Positions 15,972 through 22,961 of a stretch of DNA of 64,000 nucleotides are shown here, piece by piece (the first letter of the stretch is position 1; each line of letters opens with the position of its first letter). The notes under the pieces are model-generated. The model searched no databases. It was given only the letters and a program-made list of their open reading frames with translations, and was not told the origin of the DNA. A program made the position numbers and the translations under genes. The DNA is from WTFV01 sp965200895 (GTDB lineage Bacteria > Acidobacteriota > Vicinamibacteria > Vicinamibacterales > UBA8438), in the NCBI GenBank assembly GCA_965200895.1, contig CBDAVM010000001.1:558001-622000 (forward strand), given 5' to 3'.

Positions 15972-17378
15972 TCAGCCCGGCCAACGCAGCCGCACGACCT
16001 CCTCGCGCAGGTGCTGGCGGCTCGCCGTCGCCATCCGCGTCCTGAACAGGTCGATACCCGTCAACTCGTAGCCGAGCGACCGGGCCAGTTCGCCCAGGAT
16101 CCGCCCGGTCCGGATCATGACGCGCAGGTACGACGCCTGGTCACCGACTACGTACGCAAGGCTCGCGCCGGGACGCAGGCGGCTCCGGAGGCTCGCCAGA
16201 TGCCGCACCATGCCGCCGAAGTACAGCCTGGTGACTCGCGCGTACTGGCGTTCGAAGCCCGACGTCTTGCCCAGTTCGATCCGGCGCTTCTCGATGCGTT
16301 GTGCGATGCGCTGAATGCCCTCGTGGTCGGCGACCAGTGCATCGTCGGCATCGGTCTTGTACACGCTCCGCGTGTTGGACCGGACGAGTTCCTGTTTCAA
16401 GCCCCGGAGATCCCGCTTGTCCCGGACGAACCCGAGAAGAACGCTCTCGAGTCGCGTCGTCCGCGTGTAGTCCTTCTCGTTCGGATATGGTGGCGATGTG
16501 ATGACGGCGTCGATGGATGACGATTCCAGAAACTCCTCCGGGCGACGCGCATCCGCAAGGTGGACCGTCGCTTCGGTGCCGGCCTGTCTTCGCAACGACG
16601 CGAGGTCGGCCGCCATCACGCGCACGCGGTCCAGCCACGGACCGACGACCGCCGCGTCCTCCTGGACCCGACCGACACCGACCTCCGGGCCGAAATGCAG
16701 ATTGCCGATTTCCGAGACCAGCGCCGCCGCGAGCGCGAGTCGCTCATGGTCATGGAGCGCGTCATCGCGGCGCCGCTCCAGAGCGTCGAGCAACAGCAGC
16801 GTCTTGTGCAGCGGCAGCGGGCTGATCGAGTCCTTCAGCAGGAGGCTCAGGCGATCCGGAGACAAGGTCCGGAGGCCGGCGCGTGGTGGGGCGTGGGCGT
16901 CGAACAGCGGACCGATCCGGAGGTCGTCGATTCCCTGATCTCTCAGACTATCGAGCACCCGAGCGGCGATTTCGTTCGCGTGGGAGACGAGCGCGTCGGG
17001 CTCGACACTCCAGTTCAGCTTGGTGCGGCTCGCGAACCCGGCCATCGGATTGCGCTCGATCCCGACACTGGGGATGCCGAGCTTCTTGCACTCGACCAAC
17101 GTCGTTCCGGTACCGCAGAAAGGGTCCAGCACCCGCTGCGTCGGGCCGACCCCGAACCTGGCGAGGTAGTCGCGTACGAGATGCGACGGGAACGAAAGGA
17201 CGAAGCGGTACCAGCCGTGAACGGCGCGGTCTTCAGGCCGCAGGCGATTCTGCTCGGGGGCGCATCCGGCGCCGGCTTGGACAGCGGGGGTGATCACGAC
17301 CGCGCTCACGTCCGTCAGGTGGTGGAGTGCGTCCAGGGCATCAGCGCCCGGGACGACTCCAGCACGCCCGTCGAACAC
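15972..17378 (-). CDS. DNA methyltransferase (N6-adenine or N4-cytosine) of a type II restriction-modification system
   Basis: 468 residues. Motif I VLDPFCGTGTTLVE (residues 83-96) binds S-adenosylmethionine, and the catalytic motif IV is TSPPYPNEKDY (294-304), so the order is I before IV. SPPY fits amino-methyltransferases acting on adenine N6 or cytosine N4. Upstream of motif I, HGWYRFVLSFPSHLVRDYL resembles the start of related type II enzymes. The chosen GTG start is only 37 bases from the edge of the right-hand repeat and the frame stays open upstream with plausible residues (LPWYDEP), so the true N-terminus may have been cut by recombination. Confidence 0.85.
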   Translation of the reverse strand: MFDGRAGVVPGADALDALHHLTDVSAVVITPAVQAGAGCAPEQNRLRPEDRAVHGWYRFVLSFPSHLVRDYLARFGVGPTQRVLDPFCGTGTTLVECKKLGIPSVGIERNPMAGFASRTKLNWSVEPDALVSHANEIAARVLDSLRDQGIDDLRIGPLFDAHAPPRAGLRTLSPDRLSLLLKDSISPLPLHKTLLLLDALERRRDDALHDHERLALAAALVSEIGNLHFGPEVGVGRVQEDAAVVGPWLDRVRVMAADLASLRRQAGTEATVHLADARRPEEFLESSSIDAVITSPPYPNEKDYTRTTRLESVLLGFVRDKRDLRGLKQELVRSNTRSVYKTDADDALVADHEGIQRIAQRIEKRRIELGKTSGFERQYARVTRLYFGGMVRHLASLRSRLRPGASLAYVVGDQASYLRVMIRTGRILGELARSLGYELTGIDLFRTRMATASRQHLREEVVRLRWPG

Positions 17379-17490
17379 CGGCTCATCGTACCACGGCAGC
17401 CCCGGGAGCCTGGGGAGCCCGCGTCGGGGTCCTGCCCACGTGACGTGGCTGTGCTCCCGCAGCGGATCCGTGGCCTGCGCCGCCTTGCTG

Positions 17491-17523
17491 GGTCGTTGGC
17501 CGAGAGGGAGCGGCGCATTCTCG
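17491..17523 (+). repeat. 33-bp segment shared with the IS110 remnant
   Basis: These 33 bases match 9608-9640 within the IS110 transposase remnant with one mismatch, and the match ends exactly at the borders of the segment that is absent from the left repeat copy. In the transposase the segment encodes part of the helix containing SLAERERRLL. It lies in the upstream region of hydroxylase copy 2. Confidence 0.75.
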
Positions 17524-17649
17524 CCGTCCGCTTGTCCATCAGGACGATGCCGTTTACCCTACTCGGCGGTGTGCGCTCGTCGCCGGGATGCCAGAAAGAC
17601 CCACGTCATGAAGAATTGCGCCGTGAACCGCGCGGAACGGAGCTAGACC

Positions 17650-20013
17650 ATGGCCGCCACGCCCGTTCTGCCGAAGCTCGTCGGCCAGCGCGTCAAGCGG
17701 CGCGAGGATCCGCGCCTGATCCAGGGGCGCGGCACCTACGTCGACGACGTGAAGATCGCCGGCATGCAGCATCTGGCGTTCCGGCGCAGCGACATCGCGC
17801 ACGGCCGGATCCGCGCCATCGACACCCGCGCCGCCGAGGCCATCGACGGTGTGGAAGCGGTGTTCACCGGCGCGCAGATTGCGGAGTTCCTGGCCCCGAT
17901 GCCGATCGGCACGCCCTTTCCGTCACCCGAGCACCGGGCGGTGGCGGTCGACACGGTGCGTTTCGTCGGCGACCCGGTCGCGGTGGTGGTGGCGTCGGAC
18001 CGCTACGTGGCGCGCGACGCCGCCGACGCCATCGTCGTCGACTGCGAGCCGCTGCCGGCGGTGGTCGATCCGGAACAGGCCATGACCGGCCGGTCGGCCG
18101 TGCTGCACGCCGACTTCCCGGACAATGTCGCCCTCGGCCCGCTGCCTGCCGGCACCGGCGTCGGCCGCAAGGGGGCCGTGGACGACACCGCCGTCGACGC
18201 GGCGTTCGAGGCGGCCGATGTGGTCGTCACGCAGCGCATGGCGAACCAGCGGCTCGCGCCGAACTCCATCGAGGCGCGCGGCGTGGTGGCGCACTACGAG
18301 CCGGGGCGCGAGGCGCTGACCCTCTGGTCGTCAACCCAGAATCCCCACATCCTGCGCACTTTCGTCGCGCAGATGCTCGATCTCGGGCAGGACCGCGTGC
18401 GGGCGATCGCGCCCGAGGTGGGCGGCGGCTTCGGCGCCAAGATCAACATCTACGGCGAGGAGTACGTGGCGGCGGCGCTGTCGAAGCGGCTCGGTCTGCC
18501 CATCAAGTGGATCGAGGACCGCTCCGAGGCGTTTCTCGCCACCGTGCACGGGCGCGACCTGATCGCCTACGTGGAGCTGGCGGCGGCCCGGGACGGGAAG
18601 GTGCTCGGCCTGCGGATGCGGATCATCGCCGACATCGGCGCCTACAACATGCTGCTCACCGCCGGCGTGCCGACCAACAGCATGACGATGGCCAACGCGA
18701 CCTACGCCTTCCCCGCCATCCGGGCCACGCTGACCGAGGTCTTCACCAACAAGACCCCGACCGACGCGTATCGGGGCGCCGGACGGCCCGAGGCGGCCTA
18801 CTTCGTCGAGCGGGCGATGGACATGCTGGCCCGCGAGCTCGACATGGACCCGGCGGAGCTGCGCCGGAAGAACTTCATCCCGCCGGATCAGTTCCCGTAC
18901 AGGACCGAGATGGGGGCCGTCTACGACTCCGGCGACTACGAGAAGGCGCTCGACCACGCCCTGCGGGTCGCCGGCTGGGAGGACCTGAAGGGCGAGCGGG
19001 ACCGGGCGCGGGCCGACGGCCGGCTGGTCGGGCTCGGTCTGTCGATGTACGTCGAGATCTGCGGCATGGGTCCGTCCTCCACCCTGCCCCCGGGGGGCTG
19101 GGAGCACGCCCAGGTCACCGTCGAGCGGGACGGGCGAATCAGCGCCACGACTGGCGTCTCGCCGCACGGCCAGGGCAACGAGACCACCTTCGCGCAGATG
19201 CTGGCCGACCAGTTCGGGGTGCCGCTCGACCACGTGACCGTCCACCACGGCGACACCGCGGTGGTCAAGCAGGGCATCGGCACCTTCGGCAGCCGCTCGC
19301 AGGCGGTCGGCGGGGCGGCCCTGCACGACGCGGGGACGAAGGTGAGGGCCAAGATGGCGAAGTTCGCCGCGGCGCTGCTCGAGGCCCACGAGAGCGATCT
19401 CGTCTTCGAGAACGGGACCATCGCCGTCAAGGGCGCGCCGGCGTCGGCCAAGCCGTTCGCCGAGGTCGCCGCCTACGCCTACCGCCCGGTGCGGCTGCCG
19501 GAGGGGCTGACCCCCGGACTGAGCGACGAGGCGTTCTTCGAGCCGAAGAACAACACCTATCCGTTCGGCTGCCACATCGCGCTGCTGGAGGTCGACCGGG
19601 AGACCGGCGAGCCGCGGCTGCTGAAGATGGTGGCGGTCGACGACGCCGGCCACCTCATCAATCCGCTGATCGTCGAGGGTCAGATCCACGGCGGGCTCGC
19701 GCAGGGCATCGGGCAGGCCATGATCGAGGAGGTCGCCTACGGCGCCGACGGACAGCCGCTGACCGCCTCGTTCATGGACTACGCGCTGCCGCGCGCGAGC
19801 GACTTCCCGCGCTTCGAACTCGACAGCACCGTCACGCCGACGCCGGTCAATCCGCTCGGCGCCAAGGGGGTCGGCGAGGCCGGGACCATCGGCTCGACGC
19901 CGTGCATCGTCAACGCCGCCGTGGATGCGCTGAGCGGCCACGGCGTGCGGCATCTCGACATGATGCTGCGGCCCGAGAAGCTGTGGCGCATCGTGCAGGG
20001 AGGCGGACAGTGA
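17650..20013 (+). CDS. Molybdenum hydroxylase large subunit (form-II CoxL/xanthine dehydrogenase family), copy 2
   Basis: The 787-residue sequence is identical to that at 12366, including the AYRGAGR active-site loop and the C-terminal GAKGVGEAGTIGSTP motif. This copy is followed by an intact FAD subunit whose GTG overlaps the stop codon by GTGA, so it is the more likely functional unit. In canonical operons (large, medium and small subunits) a 2Fe-2S protein completes the enzyme; none is visible within several kilobases, so it must be encoded elsewhere. AYRGAGR enzymes have not generally been shown to oxidise CO, so a CO dehydrogenase name would be unsafe. Confidence 0.93.
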   Translation: MAATPVLPKLVGQRVKRREDPRLIQGRGTYVDDVKIAGMQHLAFRRSDIAHGRIRAIDTRAAEAIDGVEAVFTGAQIAEFLAPMPIGTPFPSPEHRAVAVDTVRFVGDPVAVVVASDRYVARDAADAIVVDCEPLPAVVDPEQAMTGRSAVLHADFPDNVALGPLPAGTGVGRKGAVDDTAVDAAFEAADVVVTQRMANQRLAPNSIEARGVVAHYEPGREALTLWSSTQNPHILRTFVAQMLDLGQDRVRAIAPEVGGGFGAKINIYGEEYVAAALSKRLGLPIKWIEDRSEAFLATVHGRDLIAYVELAAARDGKVLGLRMRIIADIGAYNMLLTAGVPTNSMTMANATYAFPAIRATLTEVFTNKTPTDAYRGAGRPEAAYFVERAMDMLARELDMDPAELRRKNFIPPDQFPYRTEMGAVYDSGDYEKALDHALRVAGWEDLKGERDRARADGRLVGLGLSMYVEICGMGPSSTLPPGGWEHAQVTVERDGRISATTGVSPHGQGNETTFAQMLADQFGVPLDHVTVHHGDTAVVKQGIGTFGSRSQAVGGAALHDAGTKVRAKMAKFAAALLEAHESDLVFENGTIAVKGAPASAKPFAEVAAYAYRPVRLPEGLTPGLSDEAFFEPKNNTYPFGCHIALLEVDRETGEPRLLKMVAVDDAGHLINPLIVEGQIHGGLAQGIGQAMIEEVAYGADGQPLTASFMDYALPRASDFPRFELDSTVTPTPVNPLGAKGVGEAGTIGSTPCIVNAAVDALSGHGVRHLDMMLRPEKLWRIVQGGGQ

Positions 20014-20870
20014 TCCCGGCTGCATTCGACTACACCCGCGCCTCCTCGCTCGACGACGCCATCGAGAAGCTCCGGACGGCCGGCCCGGCGGGCAAGCTGC
20101 TCGCAGGCGGCCACAGCCTGGTGCCGCTGATGAAGCTGCGCCTGAGCGAGCCGGCGGTGCTGATCGACATCGCGCACATCCCCGACCTCGCCGGCGTCCG
20201 GGAGGTCGACGGCCGGATCGAGATCGGGGCCGGGACCATGCACCACGACGTGGCGACCTCGGCGTTGCTGCGCGGGCGTTGTCCCGTGCTTGCCGAGACG
20301 GCCGCGCTGATCGGCGATCAGCAGGTCCGCAACCGCGGGACCCTCGGCGGGAGCCTCGCCCACGCCGACCCGGCCGCCGACTACCCGGCGGCGATGCTGG
20401 CCCTGGACGCCGACTTCCACCTGAAGGGGCCGGGCGGCTGGCGCACGGTCGGCGCCCGCGACTTCTTCCAGGGCATGCTGACCGTCGACCTCGCGCCGGA
20501 CGAGATCCTGGCCCGGGTGACGTTCACGCCGGTGCGCAGCGCGGCGTACGCCAAGCTGCACCAGCGCGCGTCGCGCTTCGCCCTCGTCGGCGTGGCGGCG
20601 GCGCTGGAGGTCCGCGACGGTGCGATTGCCGCGGCCCGCGTCGGCCTGACCGGCGCCGCCACGTCGCCGCTGCGTCTTTCGAACGTGGAGGAGACGCTGG
20701 TCGGGCAGCCCGCCGCTTCGGACGCCATCGCCGCGGCGGCATCCATCGCCGGGGACGGCATTGAGGATCTCAACGCCGACATCCACGCCAGCGCGGACTA
20801 CCGCCGCGCCATGATCCGCGTCTTCACCCGGCGCGCGCTCGACGCGGCGCTGGCGCGCGTCGGCGGATGA
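20010..20870 (+). CDS. FAD-binding subunit of molybdenum hydroxylase (CoxM/XdhB family)
   Basis: 286 residues, start GTG overlapping the large-subunit stop, with AGGGAGG upstream. The FAD-binding motifs are present: AGGHSLVPLMKLR (residues 32-44) and, further on, IGDQQVRNRGTLGGSLAHADPAAD as two family signatures (TxGG-type loop). The C-terminal CO_deh_flav_C domain starts near ASRFALVGVAAAL. It receives electrons from the Fe-S subunit and passes them to an acceptor. This is the only intact copy; the left repeat carries just its first 150 bases. Confidence 0.92.
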   Translation: MIPAAFDYTRASSLDDAIEKLRTAGPAGKLLAGGHSLVPLMKLRLSEPAVLIDIAHIPDLAGVREVDGRIEIGAGTMHHDVATSALLRGRCPVLAETAALIGDQQVRNRGTLGGSLAHADPAADYPAAMLALDADFHLKGPGGWRTVGARDFFQGMLTVDLAPDEILARVTFTPVRSAAYAKLHQRASRFALVGVAAALEVRDGAIAAARVGLTGAATSPLRLSNVEETLVGQPAASDAIAAAASIAGDGIEDLNADIHASADYRRAMIRVFTRRALDAALARVGG

Positions 20871-21116
20871 CCCCGGCTCCCGGACCACGCGCGCGGCAGG
20901 CGGTGGGACGCCGCGTGGGGTCGACTACAGGCCGGCCAGCGTGCGCAGCTTCGTCCGGCGGCTCTCGCGCAACCCGGCGCCACGGCGGCGGAGCTCCAGG
21001 CTTGCGTTGACGGCGGCAACCAGGTCGCCATCGTCGTCACCCGGCGTCTCCGCTCCGGCGATGCGCACGACGGTCACGCCCGCGACCTTTTCGATGTCGG
21101 AGACGGCCGAGAGAAC

Positions 21117-21323
21117 GGCGTCGCCGAGATCGGCCGATACGCGATCGACGGCGAGGCGGTGGACGATCCCCGCGCGCTCCGTCGCCGGCTCGCCGCCCTC
21201 GGTTCCGGCGCGTCGTTCACCATCGCCGTCGTGCGCGACAGGGCCGCGATGTCGTTGCCGGGCGAGCTGGAGGAGGAGGCCGATCGTCGGCCGCGGCGGT
21301 CGCGCCGAGGGACCGGGATCTGA
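21117..21323 (+). pseudogene. Possible remnant of a PDZ-domain protein
   Basis: The plus-strand frame reads IGRYAIDGEAVDDPRALRRR, followed by LAALGSG, FTIAVVRDRA and LPGELEEE, which matches the second half of PDZ domains from S1C serine proteases (..DG.PVDDP.ALRR.L...G....V.VVRD...). There is no start codon or protease domain upstream. The opposite strand is also open here with a coding-like frame ending at the stop near 20925, so the assignment is uncertain. Confidence 0.35.
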
Positions 21324-21376
21324 AGCGCGGGTTCAGATCCGGGACGGGCGGGATGAGGCGTGGGGGCCGCGCTGCG

Positions 21377-22771
21377 TCACGCCTCGGCAGGCGCCGCCAT
21401 CACCTGGTCCGGGGTGATGACCTGCGCCCCGTTCAGCCTCTCGCCGGTGCTGCGTTTCAGCCACAGCGCGAAGTGCAGCCGGCGCCCCCGGCGGAACGGG
21501 AGGCGCTGCGCCTTCCGCTTCAGCTCGGCGAGCACGCCGGGGGCGTCGACGCGGTCCGACCACTTCGCCTCGCCGACGAGCAGATGACGCCCGTCGGCCG
21601 ACTCGGCCACCGCATCGATCTCCGACGGGCGGCCGCTCGTGTCCCGGCCCCACCAGCGCGACGCGGGATTCCAGCGCAGCCCGTCGATTTCCAGATGCGG
21701 CGCCGAACGCCGCGCCAGCCACTCCCACACCTCCGCCACGTGGCCCGCGAGCCGGGCGCGCACCTCGGCGTGGACCGGCGCGATCAGATCGAGCTCCAGC
21801 CGGGACCGGTTGGGCGCCACGAAGCGGTACCAGAACAGCAGGAAGGGGTCGTCCAGCCGGTACAGGCTGCGGCGGGTCGAGCGGAGGCTCTCGCCGAAGG
21901 GGACCTCGCGCCGGACATAGCCGAGCTCGATGAGCCGACGCAGGGGGCGGCTGAGGTTGGTGGCCGGCTGGCCGACGCGGCCGGCGAGCTCGCTGAGCCG
22001 GTGGCATCCGGAGCCGATCAGCCCGAGCAGCGAGTTGGCCTGCACGGCACTGCGCATGTCGTCGAGCAGCAGACGCGCCGGCTCGCCGTGCAGCACGCCG
22101 TTGCGGTCGAGAACAAGCGCCGCCAGCGCCTCCGACGTCGAGTCGTGATCCGCGGCGAGCTCCCAGTTGCGCGGCAGGCCGCCCCAGACGGCGTAGGCGA
22201 CGACGGCCTCCTCGGCGGCGAGCCCGAGCGCGGCGGGCAGCGCCTCCGGCGGCATCGGAGTGACGGTGACCACCTCGACCGCGCGGCCGTACAGCGGCGC
22301 GGTCTCGTTGAGCACCAGGCCCTGCATCATGCGCTGGGACGAGCCACACGCCAGCAGGCGCAGCGGCCGGTCGCCGGGGCGGTCGATGATGCGCTGGATG
22401 ACGCTCGGCAGCGCCGGGGTGACGTGGACCAGATAGGGCAGCTCGTCCAGCACCAGCCAGGCGTCGGGCGGGGCGCGCAGGCGCCACGTGTCGAGAAGCG
22501 CCCCCCAGTCGCCGTACGAGGCCGCGGCGAAACCGGGCACGACACGTTCCGCCTCCACCGCGACGGCCCGCCGCTGCATGCCGGCGTCGCTGAGGTCGGC
22601 CAGACAGTAGGCGTGCTCGCGCCCCTGCAACGCCTCCTGCAGCAGCCGCGACTTGCCGCAGCGGCGCCGTCCGTAGACGACGATCAGCGAGCCCCCCGGC
22701 CGGGACAGCGCCCGTCGCAGGCGGGCCAGCTCCCGAACGCGGTCGAGGAACGGAAGCCGCACGACAAACAT
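21377..22771 (-). CDS. AAA ATPase with DUF234-like C-terminal domain
   Basis: 464 residues. Walker A GRRRCGKSRL near residue 33 and Walker B LVLDELPYL define an archaeal-type (ATPase_2) AAA domain. A central winged helix (HRLSELAGRVGQPATNLSRP) follows. The C-terminal DUF234 region has EIDAVAESADGRHLLVGEAKW, the D...(E)xK arrangement of PD-(D/E)XK nucleases. Such proteins are common, poorly characterised stand-alone ATPases of mobile or defence-rich regions. The ATG at 22771 lies inside an inverted repeat and overlaps a possible -10 box; GTG 22762 is an alternative leaderless start. Confidence 0.82.
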   Translation of the reverse strand: MFVVRLPFLDRVRELARLRRALSRPGGSLIVVYGRRRCGKSRLLQEALQGREHAYCLADLSDAGMQRRAVAVEAERVVPGFAAASYGDWGALLDTWRLRAPPDAWLVLDELPYLVHVTPALPSVIQRIIDRPGDRPLRLLACGSSQRMMQGLVLNETAPLYGRAVEVVTVTPMPPEALPAALGLAAEEAVVAYAVWGGLPRNWELAADHDSTSEALAALVLDRNGVLHGEPARLLLDDMRSAVQANSLLGLIGSGCHRLSELAGRVGQPATNLSRPLRRLIELGYVRREVPFGESLRSTRRSLYRLDDPFLLFWYRFVAPNRSRLELDLIAPVHAEVRARLAGHVAEVWEWLARRSAPHLEIDGLRWNPASRWWGRDTSGRPSEIDAVAESADGRHLLVGEAKWSDRVDAPGVLAELKRKAQRLPFRRGRRLHFALWLKRSTGERLNGAQVITPDQVMAAPAEA

Positions 22772-22799
22772 TATGCTTTACAGACATTATGTTTGTCCA
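22763..22799 (-). promoter_or_regulatory. Inverted repeat and putative promoter at the ATPase start
   Basis: Perfect 9-bp arms GACAAACAT (22763-22771) and ATGTTTGTC (22789-22797) flank a 17-base spacer and include the annotated ATG. On the minus strand TGGACA (22799-22794) and CATAAT (22775-22770) are spaced 18 bases, close to sigma-70 consensus. A repressor binding the arms would cover the promoter; autoregulation is a guess. Confidence 0.45.
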
Positions 22800-22826
22800 G
22801 TCATTTCACGCAGTGACTGTCCGGTT

Positions 22827-22936
22827 ACCCACCCGTCCCGCCGTCCTGCCGCCAGGCGGCGGAACGAGTTCGAGCTTGCTGGCGAAGAGGCGGAAAGGGG
22901 CTCCACCCACCCGTCCCGCCGTCCTGCCGCCAGGCG
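22827..22936 (+). repeat. Two direct copies of a 32-bp GC-rich unit
   Basis: 22827-22858 and 22905-22936 are identical, period 78 bases, each beginning ACCCACCCGTCCCGCC. They lie between the ATPase and the PQQ dehydrogenase, just upstream of the latter's start. Confidence 0.75.
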
Positions 22937-22961
22937 CCCGTTCCCCGCGTATACTGGCCGC

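Larger units (their letters stand above)
17415..20157 (+). repeat. Right copy of the 2.7 kb direct repeat
   Basis: Matches 12163-14874 in the same orientation. This copy continues into an intact FAD-subunit gene, so it probably represents the original right-hand sequence. It also carries a 33-base insertion at 17491-17523 that the left copy lacks. The two copies bracket 2.5 kb holding the restriction-modification pair and the ParD remnant. Confidence 0.92.

Noticed and set aside
12366..20013. Calling the hydroxylase an aerobic CO dehydrogenase (coxL)
   Set aside because: The active-site loop is AYRGAGR, not AYXCSFR, so CO oxidation is not supported.
16560..20870. A 1,436-codon open frame running across the methyltransferase antisense and hydroxylase region
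   Set aside because: It is an open frame of high-GC DNA. Most of it reads the antisense of the methyltransferase or an alternative frame of the hydroxylase; only its last 287 codons are the FAD-subunit gene.
22827..22936. CRISPR array
   Set aside because: Only two units and no further spacers or cas genes.
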